Shown one piece after another: positions 54,859 to 63,373 of a stretch of DNA of 64,000 nt. Where the stretch lies: assembly GCF_009371885.1 (NCBI RefSeq), contig NZ_QLZA01000007.1, forward strand, positions 62,001 through 126,000, given 5' to 3'. This DNA is from Bifidobacterium tibiigranuli. GTDB taxonomy: Bacteria > Actinomycetota > Actinomycetes > Actinomycetales > Bifidobacteriaceae. Positions within the stretch are counted from its first letter, which is position 1. Each line of letters starts with the position of its first letter. Both the position numbers and the translations under genes were made by a program. Under the pieces are notes generated by a model that was not told the DNA's origin, did no database searches, and worked only from the letters and a program-made list of their open reading frames with translations.

Positions 54859-56055
54859 ATGTTTGATGTAGTGCTGAACAATGTTCGTCTGACGTCGCTA
54901 AAGGACGGTCCGACGACGGATATCGGAATCAAAGACGGCCGAATCGCCGCTGTGGAAACAGGACTGAAAGGGACTGTCAACGTTGATGAGGGCGGGCGCT
55001 TCGCAAACAGTGGCTTCATTGAAAGTCACCTGCATTTGGAGAAGGCTTTCCTTTTGGACAGCATGCCCCGCGATGCGCATACGCTGGCTGACGCGATTGA
55101 CATCACCGGCGAGATGAAACGCGGCTTCACATGCGAAGACATGGCCAGACGCGCCCGCAAAGTACTGGACCGTGAAATCTCATTCGGGACCACGGCTGTG
55201 CGCGCGCATGTCGAGGTCGATGACACGTTGCAGCTCAAAGCCATGCAAACCGTGCTGCGCTTGCGTGAGGAATACCGTGATCGGCTGCGGCTTCAAGTCA
55301 CTGTCTTTCCTCAGGAAGGCATATTTAGACAGGGCAATGTCAAGCAGTTTATGCGCGCATCATTGGAAATGGGCGCAGACGTCGTAGGGGGCATTCCATA
55401 TAACGACCCTGATCCCGTCGAACACCTCGATTTCGTGTTTGCGCTTGCTGAGGAGTTCCACAAGCCTGTGGATGTTCACATCGATCTGTCCGACAATCCC
55501 GAGCAGCTCGATATACTGTCGCTAGCCGACCATGCGATTGCGCACGGCATGCAGGGGAGCGTCAGCGCCGGGCATATGACCTCACTCGGCTCCGTGCCTT
55601 TGGACAAGGCGGCGCGTATTGCAGATCGCATTGCCGAGGCCGGCATCTCCGTCGTCTGTTTGCCGATGACCGATGTGTACCTCAACGGACGTGACGATCT
55701 TCAAGCTCCTCGGCGCGGCATCATGCCTGTTGGGCTGTTGCAGCAGCATGGCGTGAACGTCGTCGTCGCCACGAACAACATCCAGAACGCGTTCACGCCT
55801 TTCGGTAACGGCGATCCGCTCAATGCGGCGAACATGCTTGCCGAAATGGCGCACTTCGGATCGGCGGAGCAGCAGCATGACGTGATGGGCATGCTCACGG
55901 TCAACGCCGCCAAGGCGAATCACATGGGAAGCGGTGTAATCGAAAAAGGTCAGCCTGCGAATATCGTGGTGTTTGACACCCCCAATGAGCGTGACGTGCT
56001 GCTGGAGCATACGCCGGTGTGGATGTCATTCTATGAGGGGAAACGAGTGAATTGA
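54859..56055 (+). CDS. Cytosine-deaminase-like amidohydrolase with Asp-to-Asn change
   Basis: 398 residues. CodA/AtzC-like TIM-barrel hydrolase: ESHLHLEKAF (HxH plus the Glu/Lys of the family), VDVHIDLSD (His) and SAGHMTSLG (His). Where the barrel Asp ligand usually stands (family pattern G-x-D-N/D-V) the sequence is VATNNIQNAFTPFG, so that Asp appears replaced by Asn. A similar TNN...NPFTP sequence occurs, as I recall, in a CodA-like subgroup, so this may define that subgroup's chemistry. May hydrolyse or isomerise a ring amide. Last gene of the rightward operon; RBS GAGGGGC. Confidence 0.8.
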   Translation: MFDVVLNNVRLTSLKDGPTTDIGIKDGRIAAVETGLKGTVNVDEGGRFANSGFIESHLHLEKAFLLDSMPRDAHTLADAIDITGEMKRGFTCEDMARRARKVLDREISFGTTAVRAHVEVDDTLQLKAMQTVLRLREEYRDRLRLQVTVFPQEGIFRQGNVKQFMRASLEMGADVVGGIPYNDPDPVEHLDFVFALAEEFHKPVDVHIDLSDNPEQLDILSLADHAIAHGMQGSVSAGHMTSLGSVPLDKAARIADRIAEAGISVVCLPMTDVYLNGRDDLQAPRRGIMPVGLLQQHGVNVVVATNNIQNAFTPFGNGDPLNAANMLAEMAHFGSAEQQHDVMGMLTVNAAKANHMGSGVIEKGQPANIVVFDTPNERDVLLEHTPVWMSFYEGKRVN

Positions 56056-56074
56056 ACGCTGGAGAGGCGTGGGC

Positions 56075-56770
56075 TCATTGATGCGTTGATTGCTCGATGC
56101 GCCTGCGCACCTCAACCATGTGTCTGCGCATGGTCTCTTCGGCAAGGTCGGGATCATGCAGGCCGATCGCCTCGGCTATGGCGCTGTGTTCCTCGACCGA
56201 GAGCCGTTGCCATTCATCATTGGAATGGGTGAGCACACGCTCTTCGCGCGTCCATTCGGCGGTCATCGTCACGATGGCGGCCATAATCGGGTTGTGCGAG
56301 GCTTGGGCAAGCAATGCATGGAAGGTGATATCTGTATCCGTGGCGTCTTCCTGATTCGATGCCGCCTCGGTTTTGGCCACGGCCTCTTTGATCTGCAGCA
56401 GGTCGGCTGCGGTGGCGCGCAGTGCAGCGAGTCTGGCGATGGTGGGTTCAATGGTATAGCGCAATTCGGCCACATATTCGGGGTTGGATTTTGCTGTCAT
56501 CGCGCGCAGATCCCATTCGTCGCGAGGCGGTTCCAAAACGATGGTCCCGTTGCCTTGGACTCGCCGGATGAGGTTCTTGTTTTCCAGCTCCAGTAGGGCA
56601 TCGCGCAATGTGGAGCGCGATACCTGGTATCGTTTTGCGAACGCGCGTTCCGGCGGCAGCTTGGTGCCCGGCTGCAGTGTGCCGGTGATGATGCGCCGTT
56701 CCAAGTCTGCTGCGATTTGCGTAGCTGCCGGTGTCTGTGTCGCCTGGGAGCCATAGACGGTGGAAGTCAT
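56075..56770 (-). CDS. GntR-family regulator, FadR subfamily
   Basis: 231 residues. The winged HTH (ADLERRIITGTLQPGTKLPPERAFAKRYQVSRSTLRDAL) is followed by an all-helical FCD ligand domain with metal-binding His residues (DITFHALLAQASHNP and EEHSAIAEAI...RRHM). FCD members bind small carboxylates or related metabolites. Start at 56770, chosen over the ATG at 56806, which overlaps the operator. Convergent with the end of the catabolic operon and divergent from the cyclase-amidase pair. Matching TGGT-N3-ACCA sites occur at all three promoters. Confidence 0.92.
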   Translation of the reverse strand: MTSTVYGSQATQTPAATQIAADLERRIITGTLQPGTKLPPERAFAKRYQVSRSTLRDALLELENKNLIRRVQGNGTIVLEPPRDEWDLRAMTAKSNPEYVAELRYTIEPTIARLAALRATAADLLQIKEAVAKTEAASNQEDATDTDITFHALLAQASHNPIMAAIVTMTAEWTREERVLTHSNDEWQRLSVEEHSAIAEAIGLHDPDLAEETMRRHMVEVRRRIEQSTHQ

Positions 56771-56792
56771 CAGGTGTTGCCTCTTAAAACTA

Positions 56793-56807
56793 GCTGGTAT
56801 GACCAAT
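56793..56807 (-). promoter_or_regulatory. FadR-type operator of the regulator's own gene
   Basis: On the leftward strand ATTGGTCATACCAGC, matching 12 of 15 bases of the operators at 48087 and 56926; it stands 23 bp before the start codon, consistent with autoregulation. Confidence 0.65.
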
Positions 56808-56921
56808 CAATCATACAATTAGTGAATCTTTGGTGCGAAACGCATTGCGGGGCATCAGTAGATTCAGAAAAATGTTTCCCCAAAGTAACGGAACTTTTGT
56901 TTCAGGCAACATTCCGCATCA

Positions 56922-56941
56922 TATAATTGGTCCTACCAATT
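56922..56941 (+). promoter_or_regulatory. Promoter -10 and FadR-type operator of the cyclase-amidase operon
   Basis: TATAAT (56922-56927) overlaps AATTGGTCCTACCAATT (56925-56941), a perfect dyad apart from its central base and identical in its core to the ABC-operon site. Repressor binding here would block RNA polymerase. Start codon 31 bp downstream. Confidence 0.85.
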
Positions 56942-56971
56942 AGGTAATTCAATATCGAGTCGGGAGCAAGC

Positions 56972-57733
56972 ATGACCCATTTTATCGATCTCAGTGTCCC
57001 TTTGTCAAATTTCGCCAGCGAATTTAACTCACCAAGCATCACCTATTGGGATCATTATGACTTTGCACATCGCACCGCAAAGACATGGGGTCTTGATCCT
57101 GCTGATTTCCCCGAGCCATATGTGGGGAGTGCAGGGGAGGAACTTTCCCTTTCCTCACATGCAGGCACTCATATTGACGCTCCCTGGCATTTTGGGCCCA
57201 CTACGGCCGGTCAGCCCGCAAAAACCGTTGATCAGGTTCCTTTGGAATGGTGCTACGGCAACGGTGTCGTGCTTGATTTTAGCTCGACAAAGAAGACTGC
57301 AGAGCCTATCGACGAAGACGATATCGTGGCTGCGCTCGATCAGTTGCATTATGCACTGCAGCCTAATGACATCGTGATGCTTCGAACAGGAGCCGAGGAG
57401 TACTGGGATACGCCGATCTATAATGAGATGGGCACCGGCCTCACTGCGTCTGCTGTCGTCTGGCTGGTGGAGCACGGCGTGCACATGATAACAACGGACG
57501 CGTATTCGCTTGACATCCCTTTGAAATACATGGCCGAAAAGCTTAAGGATGGTGACAAGGACGGCTTTTTCCCAGCGCATCGGATTGGACGCGCCGTCGA
57601 ATATGTCCATGCCGAGAAAGTGATTAACCTCCGACTGCTTCCTGCCACTGGCTTCAAAGTCTCGCTCTTCCCAATCAAAATTCGCAAGGGAAGCGGCTCC
57701 TGGTGCCGGGCCGTTGCGATTTTGGACGACTAA
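56972..57733 (+). CDS. Cyclase-family metal-dependent hydrolase (kynurenine formamidase / isatin hydrolase type)
   Basis: 253 residues. The family motif HAGTHIDAPWHF gives His63, His67, Asp69 and His73, metal ligands of KynB and isatin hydrolase. These enzymes hydrolyse N-formyl or cyclic amide bonds. VDQVPLEWCYGNGVVLDFS and TDAYSLDIP are typical strands. In this island a role in ring opening or amide cleavage is likely. RBS GGGAGC. Followed by the second amidase gene 17 bp later. Confidence 0.85.
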   Translation: MTHFIDLSVPLSNFASEFNSPSITYWDHYDFAHRTAKTWGLDPADFPEPYVGSAGEELSLSSHAGTHIDAPWHFGPTTAGQPAKTVDQVPLEWCYGNGVVLDFSSTKKTAEPIDEDDIVAALDQLHYALQPNDIVMLRTGAEEYWDTPIYNEMGTGLTASAVVWLVEHGVHMITTDAYSLDIPLKYMAEKLKDGDKDGFFPAHRIGRAVEYVHAEKVINLRLLPATGFKVSLFPIKIRKGSGSWCRAVAILDD

Positions 57734-57750
57734 AGATAAGGAACGGCACC

Positions 57751-59145
57751 GTGAACAATCTCTTATCGATGCCCGCCAGCGAACTGATTCAACGGCTTCG
57801 CAGCCATGAATGCAGCGCTACCGAAGTCGTTCAGGAATCATTGGATTCAATCCATCGGTTGGATCCGGCTCTCGGGGCTTTCATCAGCGTTGATAGTGCT
57901 GGGGCGATCAGCCGCGCGAAACAGCTTGACAGCCATACAGGGGAATGCGGCCCTCTCCATGGTCTGCCCGTTGCCATCAAAGACGTCACCGATGTCAAAG
58001 GCCTGACCACTACGTTCGGCTCCAGGCTTTCGGCAAAAGAATCTGCGCAGGCAGATGCCTTGTCCGTGTCTCGGTTGAAAGCCGCTGGCGCGATCATTGT
58101 CGGCAAAACCAACACGCCCGAATATGCATTCGGCGCGGTATGCACGAATCCTATCAGAGGGACGACGTGCAATCCGTGGAATACGGCGCTTACCTCTGCG
58201 GGGTCCAGCGGAGGCTCAGCTGTTGCGGTGACGAGCGGCATGGTGTCGCTGGCGCAGGGTACCGATTTGGGAGGAAGCGTCAGAACTCCGGCAGCGTTTA
58301 CCGGCTGCGTCGGCTTTCGTCCTGCTCTGGGTCGCATACCAGAGCCGCAAAGTCTGCTGGGGTGGGAGAGAATCGCTACGCAGGGGGTGCTTGCACGTTC
58401 TATTGCTGATGCACGGTTGATGGCAAATGTTATGTCCGGGAGCGATGCTCGTGATCCCCTTGCCCCCAGCGATGATGAATATGCACGCCAATCTTTGCCG
58501 AAACGATTCCATGCAGCGGCGAGTCTCACTCTTGGCGATGAATATGCCGTTGATGATGAAGTGGCTCAGCGATTTTCCCGAGCAATAGATAAAGTCTCGG
58601 TTCTGATGGATATTGATGAGGATTATCCGTCGGTGGGCAATGCTTCGAGGGCTTTCTGCACGCTGAGCTATGCCCAGACGTGGTATGAGTTTCGGCATCT
58701 GATTGAAGCGCATCCTCAATTGGCCACGGAGCCATTCAAATGGAATATCGCGCAAGGCGAAGGTATCTCTCTTGAGTCCTACCTGAGTGCGCAAGAGGAA
58801 CGCACACGCTTCTATCGAGAATTGCAGCGGTTCTTCGAACGGTATGACTTGCTTATGGTTCCCAGTGCAAGCGTGATGCCGTTCCCGAATGACAGCGGTG
58901 AAGTCACCACAGTTGGCGGACGGCCTACGCGCAGGATAACCGATTATCTGGAATGCACATATCTGTTCTCTCTTGCCGGGTTCCCCTCGATATCGCTTCC
59001 TGCGCCAAAAAATCCCGACGAGTTGCCATTTGGCATACAGCTTGTTGCCAAGCCATGTCATGAAGATCTCTTGTTCAGTGCTGGTGCATTGCTTGAAAGT
59101 GAGGCTGGCTTCGCCCATCAGTGGCCTCCGATGTGCCTGTCCTAA
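57751..59145 (+). CDS. Amidase-signature hydrolase (second)
   Basis: 464 residues with the full triad: VAIKDVTDVKG (Lys), SAGSSGGSA (cis-Ser) and QGTDLGGSVRTPA (nucleophile). Normal length for GatA/acetamidase-like enzymes. No GatB or GatC nearby, so a catabolic amidase and not tRNA amidation. Clearly distinct from the amidase at 52868. GTG start at 57751 with AAGGAA upstream. Last gene of the island; the next gene is ddl. Confidence 0.9.
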   Translation: MNNLLSMPASELIQRLRSHECSATEVVQESLDSIHRLDPALGAFISVDSAGAISRAKQLDSHTGECGPLHGLPVAIKDVTDVKGLTTTFGSRLSAKESAQADALSVSRLKAAGAIIVGKTNTPEYAFGAVCTNPIRGTTCNPWNTALTSAGSSGGSAVAVTSGMVSLAQGTDLGGSVRTPAAFTGCVGFRPALGRIPEPQSLLGWERIATQGVLARSIADARLMANVMSGSDARDPLAPSDDEYARQSLPKRFHAAASLTLGDEYAVDDEVAQRFSRAIDKVSVLMDIDEDYPSVGNASRAFCTLSYAQTWYEFRHLIEAHPQLATEPFKWNIAQGEGISLESYLSAQEERTRFYRELQRFFERYDLLMVPSASVMPFPNDSGEVTTVGGRPTRRITDYLECTYLFSLAGFPSISLPAPKNPDELPFGIQLVAKPCHEDLLFSAGALLESEAGFAHQWPPMCLS

Positions 59146-59383
59146 GTGATACTGCCGCTGCTATCATTGCGAAAACAACTAGAAACAAATGCGCTTCGAG
59201 GATGAGCTAAGCCTGTTTGAGATTTCGTGGAATGGCTTACTCACGGTCAAGTATGCTCAAGAAACCCCAAACGACTGTGGGCTGAGTATTCTGGCTGGCA
59301 GAGGCAAACGAAGCAAACGAGGCAAGGCCCTGCATGGGGAGGTTGGCTGCTGCGGCGGTCGGTACGGATTCGTGAGGATTGAC

Positions 59384-60568
59384 ATGGTCAGGAAACGCAT
59401 AGTGGTGCTGTACGGCGGCAAGGCCGATGAGCACTCTATCTCGTGCATTTCGGCTGCTGGGGTGCTGGCCGCGATGGATGAAGAGCGTTTCGAGGCGGTT
59501 CCGATCGGCATCACAAAGCAAGGCGAATGGCTGACGGGCTGCACGGATCCGCGTGACTTTGATTTCAAAAAAACACCGCTTCCTGTCGTGAGTGCGGGGG
59601 AGGGCACAAGCCGTGTCGTGCTGGATATGGGTATGGGAGGCGACGGTTTCTTCGCGCGCAGTAGCCCGGACGACGGTGTGCAAGGGCAGAGTAGCGCGAA
59701 TAAGCACAGTACGCTGACCTCGCTGGGCCATATCGATGCCGTGCTGCCGATATTGCACGGGCCGTATGGCGAGGATGGCACAGTGCAGGGCCTACTTGAG
59801 ATGCTAGGGGTGCCGTATGTCGGCTGCGGCGTGTTCGCTTCCGCCGCGTGCATGGATAAGCATTTCACGAAAATCCTGCTCACTGACGCTGGCATACCGG
59901 TCGCGCCCGATGTCACTCTCGACACGCGCCCTTATACGACCGCCAGCTCCTTCGACTCGGCAGCTGGGGAGTTCATCGCCCAAGTGCGTACGGCCAAGCT
60001 GCGCTACCCGTTGTTCGTCAAGCCTTCGCGCGCTGGTTCGAGCTTCGGCGTGACTAAGGTGGAACGTGCGGGGGACGCCGCCGAACTGGCCACCGCAGTG
60101 CGCGAGGCATCCCGGCACGATTGGAAGGTGCTGGTAGAACAAGGCATCGATGGCCGCGAAATTGAGTGCGCGGTGCTTGCGTCGCGAATCAGCGAGGAGC
60201 CTCGGGCCAGCTGGCCGGGCGAGATCGTGCTGGACCGGCGCGAATCCGGCGACGTCCAGTTCTACGATTTTGACAGCAAATACATCGATTCTGGTGCCTC
60301 GCATGTGCAGGTGCCAGCCGATCTGCCCGCCGAAACGCTGCGACGCGTGCAGGAGATTGCCATCAAAGCATTCAAGGCGGTTGATGGCATTGGCATGAGC
60401 CGCGTGGACACCTTCGTGGGCGCGGATGGCAACATCGTCGTCAACGAAGTCAACACGATTCCCGGCTTCACGCCGATTTCGATGTATCCCAAGGCGTGGG
60501 AGGCGACCGGCGTCAACTATGGCAAACTTATTACGACGCTGATCGAGAGCGCGCTTGACCCCGCGTAG
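59384..60568 (+). CDS. ddl: D-alanine-D-alanine ligase
   Basis: 394 residues. ATP-grasp enzyme making D-Ala-D-Ala for peptidoglycan. Conserved blocks: VLYGGKADEHSIS, LHGPYGEDGTVQGLLEMLGVPYVG, VKPSRAGSSFG, GMSRVDTF and VNEVNTIPGFTPISMYP. Tyr in HGPYGEDG and the NTIPGFT loop fit the D-Ala-specific form, not a D-lactate ligase. Start at 59384 after GAGGA; longer frames upstream are unsupported. Confidence 0.95.
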   Translation: MVRKRIVVLYGGKADEHSISCISAAGVLAAMDEERFEAVPIGITKQGEWLTGCTDPRDFDFKKTPLPVVSAGEGTSRVVLDMGMGGDGFFARSSPDDGVQGQSSANKHSTLTSLGHIDAVLPILHGPYGEDGTVQGLLEMLGVPYVGCGVFASAACMDKHFTKILLTDAGIPVAPDVTLDTRPYTTASSFDSAAGEFIAQVRTAKLRYPLFVKPSRAGSSFGVTKVERAGDAAELATAVREASRHDWKVLVEQGIDGREIECAVLASRISEEPRASWPGEIVLDRRESGDVQFYDFDSKYIDSGASHVQVPADLPAETLRRVQEIAIKAFKAVDGIGMSRVDTFVGADGNIVVNEVNTIPGFTPISMYPKAWEATGVNYGKLITTLIESALDPA

Positions 60569-60809
60569 CCTTGGCCCAAGTTTCAGCCCAAGCTCATAAG
60601 CATCGGTCTCAGCCTCAGTCCCAGTCAGCAGGCAAACTGTGATTGTGACTATGCTCAGGCAAGCATAAACATAAACATAAAAGCAAACGCAGGGCCAATG
60701 CTTGGGCGCAAGCGCGAATGCAATGCACTAACGAACCGCAACAGATCGCGATGACGAGACGCCGCAACGAACCGCGAGAACGAGACGCAAGACCCAAGGA
60801 GAACGCATC

Positions 60810-61898
60810 ATGAACCACAAGAGCCGCCCGGAGGATAAGAACCAGCCCGCGCATGCCTACGATCCCAGGCTCGGTTCGCCGTGGTGGAAGCATGCCCGCA
60901 GCCGGTTCTCGACGGTGGGAGTCGCGCTCAGCGTGATGCTGGTCGTATGGTTCGCGTTGAGTCTTGCGGTTTCCTTGAGCCTCAAGTTCGCGCTGCCCGC
61001 GCTGGACATCGATGCGAAGCACATTCCTACTTGGGTGAACCTGCTGGCCTCCAACGGGCCGCTGTACGTGATTGCGATGCCCATTGCCGTGACTATACTC
61101 CGCAAGGTTCCGAAATTGCCGACAAGGCGCTTCTCTCTGGATGGCAAGCAGTTTTTCGCGCTGCTGATCATGTGCGTGCCGATCATGTACGCTGGCAGCC
61201 TCGTCGGCATAGTGCTTTCGTCCCTGCTGTCAGGCGGCACTGCGGTCAGCAACGTCAGCCAGCTCGCCTCCTCGCTCGACCCGCTAATGGCGTTCGTGTT
61301 CATGGTGCTCATTGCGCCGGTGTTCGAGGAATGGATATTTCGCAAGCAGATCATCGACCGGCTGCGGCGCTACGGCGAGAAGACGGCCATCGTGATTTCG
61401 GCGCTCGCCTTCGCCCTTTTCCACGGAAACCTGTTCCAGTTCTTCTACGCATTTGGCATCGGGCTCGTGTTCGCCTACGTCTACATGCGCACCTCGCGCC
61501 TGCGCTATTCGATTGCGATGCATATGATCATCAACTGCAACGGCGGCGTGGTGGCACCGTGGATCATGCGCCAGTTCGACCCTAAGGCGCTCGAATCGCT
61601 GCAATCGGCGGGTGCACAGATGCAGAGCCAGTCGGAATCACTCAAGCAGCTGGAATCCATCAACCAGGGGTCCATCGCCGGTCTCGCCGGGGTCACGTTG
61701 TATGGGCTGGCGCTGCTGGCATTGGTCGTGGCGGGCATCGTCCTGCTGATCGTGTGGCGCAAGCGCTTCGAGTTCTACATCACTCCCGAAGAACTGCTGC
61801 CTGGAACCCGCCTGCGCACCGTGGCCAACCCCGGCATGATTGCCTACGGCGTGCTGTGCGTGGCGCTGATGGTCGGGGAGCTGTTCCTCCACGGGTGA
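60810..61898 (+). CDS. CPBP-family intramembrane metalloprotease
   Basis: 362 residues with about eight hydrophobic segments. The CPBP (Abi/CAAX-like) motifs are present: EEWIFRKQI (EE-x3-R), FALFHGNLFQF and the HMIINCNGG terminal motif. Such proteins process membrane-anchored or signalling peptides. RBS AAGGAG. The 240 bp to ddl shows nothing. Confidence 0.88.
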   Translation: MNHKSRPEDKNQPAHAYDPRLGSPWWKHARSRFSTVGVALSVMLVVWFALSLAVSLSLKFALPALDIDAKHIPTWVNLLASNGPLYVIAMPIAVTILRKVPKLPTRRFSLDGKQFFALLIMCVPIMYAGSLVGIVLSSLLSGGTAVSNVSQLASSLDPLMAFVFMVLIAPVFEEWIFRKQIIDRLRRYGEKTAIVISALAFALFHGNLFQFFYAFGIGLVFAYVYMRTSRLRYSIAMHMIINCNGGVVAPWIMRQFDPKALESLQSAGAQMQSQSESLKQLESINQGSIAGLAGVTLYGLALLALVVAGIVLLIVWRKRFEFYITPEELLPGTRLRTVANPGMIAYGVLCVALMVGELFLHG

Positions 61899-61950
61899 TA
61901 AATAACAGGATCTTGGCCCGGCAGCATGAGGACACAGTTACTGTGCGAAT

Positions 61951-62104
61951 TAATTAAGCACTTTTGGCGGAATCGTGCCGGCAAACACGCTATGGTGGCT
62001 CCAAGATTGAACTCAGAAACGTTGATATTCCGCCAAAGTAGCGAACGCCGAAATTGGCGGCTACTTTGCGAAGTGCCTAATAGACGAAAAAAGTGCTTAA
62101 TAAA
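61951..62104. repeat. 154-bp inverted-end element, copy 5 (double end right)
   Basis: Left end TAATTAAGCAC, right end GCTACTTTGCGAAGTGCC then TAATAGACGAAAAAAGTGC. Contains CTTTTGGCGGAAT facing ATTCCGCCAAAG, an internal long hairpin. Confidence 0.85.
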
Positions 62105-62185
62105 TGCTTGCAACCACATTTTTCCCTCGCAACGCGCAATCGCTAGTCACAGGCGACGCATAGCCACAGACAGCTACAGGCGGCA

Positions 62186-62340
62186 TCTATTAAGCACTTT
62201 TTTCGTCTATTAGGCACACGCGAAAGTATGAGCTCGTCAGACGGCACATGAGATCCTTGCAATTCCGCCGTTCCTTGACGGCGGACAGTACGCTTCAAGG
62301 TGCTGCGCAGACGCTTCCTGACTGAAATGTGCTTAATAGA
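62186..62340. repeat. 155-bp inverted-end element, copy 6 (double end left)
   Basis: Left end CTATTAAGCACTTTTTTCGT then CTATTAGGCAC; right end TGTGCTTAATAGA. Inverted relative to copy 5 with 81 bp between them. Sits between convergent protease and channel genes. Nothing recognisable in 62341-62446. Confidence 0.85.
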
Positions 62341-62446
62341 TGACGAGGGTGGACGAAAGATCACAGCAGATAAGGGGCATGCAATAGGAGGGGAAGCATG
62401 ACAGACCAGAATCGGAGCGCAGAGAGGACGCGGCTACTGCCCTGTT

Positions 62447-63220
62447 TTACTGACCGATGGCGGCACGCTGTTCGATGAATTCGGCGTCGGCCAGGGCACG
62501 CACGGCCTTGTCGCGCACAGTGCTGAGCAGCACGCCGGGCTTGGCGAAAAGTAGCACCTGCCCCTCGACTCCGTAGGGGGTGAATCCAGTGAAGTTCACC
62601 ACCGCTGAAGTGTCAGGGCTTGTGGCGTCCGCTGTCGCGCGTTCGACCGAGGCGGCGATGCGCCTGCTGATATCGCTCAGGTCACTTCCCGCTTTGGCGG
62701 TGAAGGGGATGGTCACGCGGCTTTCGGCCGCCGGCGTGATGCGTTCGAGCAGAGAGGTGTTGAGCACGGAGTTGGGGATGATCAGATCGTTGCCGCCGCG
62801 CTCTTCCACAACGGTCTGGCGCCAGGTGATGTCCTTGATCGTGCCGGTCACGCCGGAAACGGTGACGATGTCGCCGGGGGTGACGACCTTGCCGAGCATC
62901 AGCCCGAAACCGCCGACCACGTTGGCAATCGTATCCTTGAGACCGAGCGACAGCGCGAGGCCGCCGACGCCGAGCGCCGTGATGAGCGTCGTCGGATTGA
63001 TACCGAACACAGGTCGCAGCACGATGGTGGCAGCGAACAGCCAAATCATCAGGCGCGTCAGATTGATGAAGATCGAGGCGTTAGGCACGTTCGAGCGTTC
63101 CAGGAACTTACGCAGCAGCCGACTGGTGACTTTCGCCAGGATCAGCGCGGCTACCAGCACAATCGCGAGCAGCACGATTCTGTCCGCGTGCGCCGACAGC
63201 CAGTTCAGCATCGTTTCCAT
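62447..63220 (-). CDS. Small-conductance mechanosensitive channel (MscS family)
   Basis: 257 residues: three hydrophobic segments, the pore/hinge region ALGVGGLALSLGLKDTIANVVGGFGLML and the beta domain GDIVTVSGVTGTIKDITWRQTVV...IPNSVL. Opens under membrane tension to release osmolytes. Start at 63220 (METMLNW), preceded by AAAGGA; the ATG at 63268 has no good site. Leftward, convergent with the repeat pair. The 150 bp to the next gene hold nothing evident. Confidence 0.93.
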   Translation of the reverse strand: METMLNWLSAHADRIVLLAIVLVAALILAKVTSRLLRKFLERSNVPNASIFINLTRLMIWLFAATIVLRPVFGINPTTLITALGVGGLALSLGLKDTIANVVGGFGLMLGKVVTPGDIVTVSGVTGTIKDITWRQTVVEERGGNDLIIPNSVLNTSLLERITPAAESRVTIPFTAKAGSDLSDISRRIAASVERATADATSPDTSAVVNFTGFTPYGVEGQVLLFAKPGVLLSTVRDKAVRALADAEFIEQRAAIGQ

Positions 63221-63373
63221 AGCGTCCTTTCCTCGTGGTTCCTCGCCTGAAAGGCTGGAATTACTCATAGCGTCGGCTTCGTCCTGCCGGATGCGCGAAG
63301 CCGCTGTGCGCCGAGCGTCTGTTTGCTACCGTCGAGCATATCCGAAGGGGGCATCGAGCGCCGGCAATCCGTG

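Noticed and set aside
48140..59145. Island as an anaerobic nicotinate pathway (maleate isomerase plus amidases)
   Set aside because: The isomerase-like protein lacks the first catalytic cysteine, and no nicotinate hydroxylase, enamidase or NicF-type maleamate amidohydrolase is present.
57751..59145. Second amidase as GatA of the tRNA amidotransferase
   Set aside because: No gatB or gatC nearby, and the gene shares the FadR-type promoter with a cyclase-family hydrolase.
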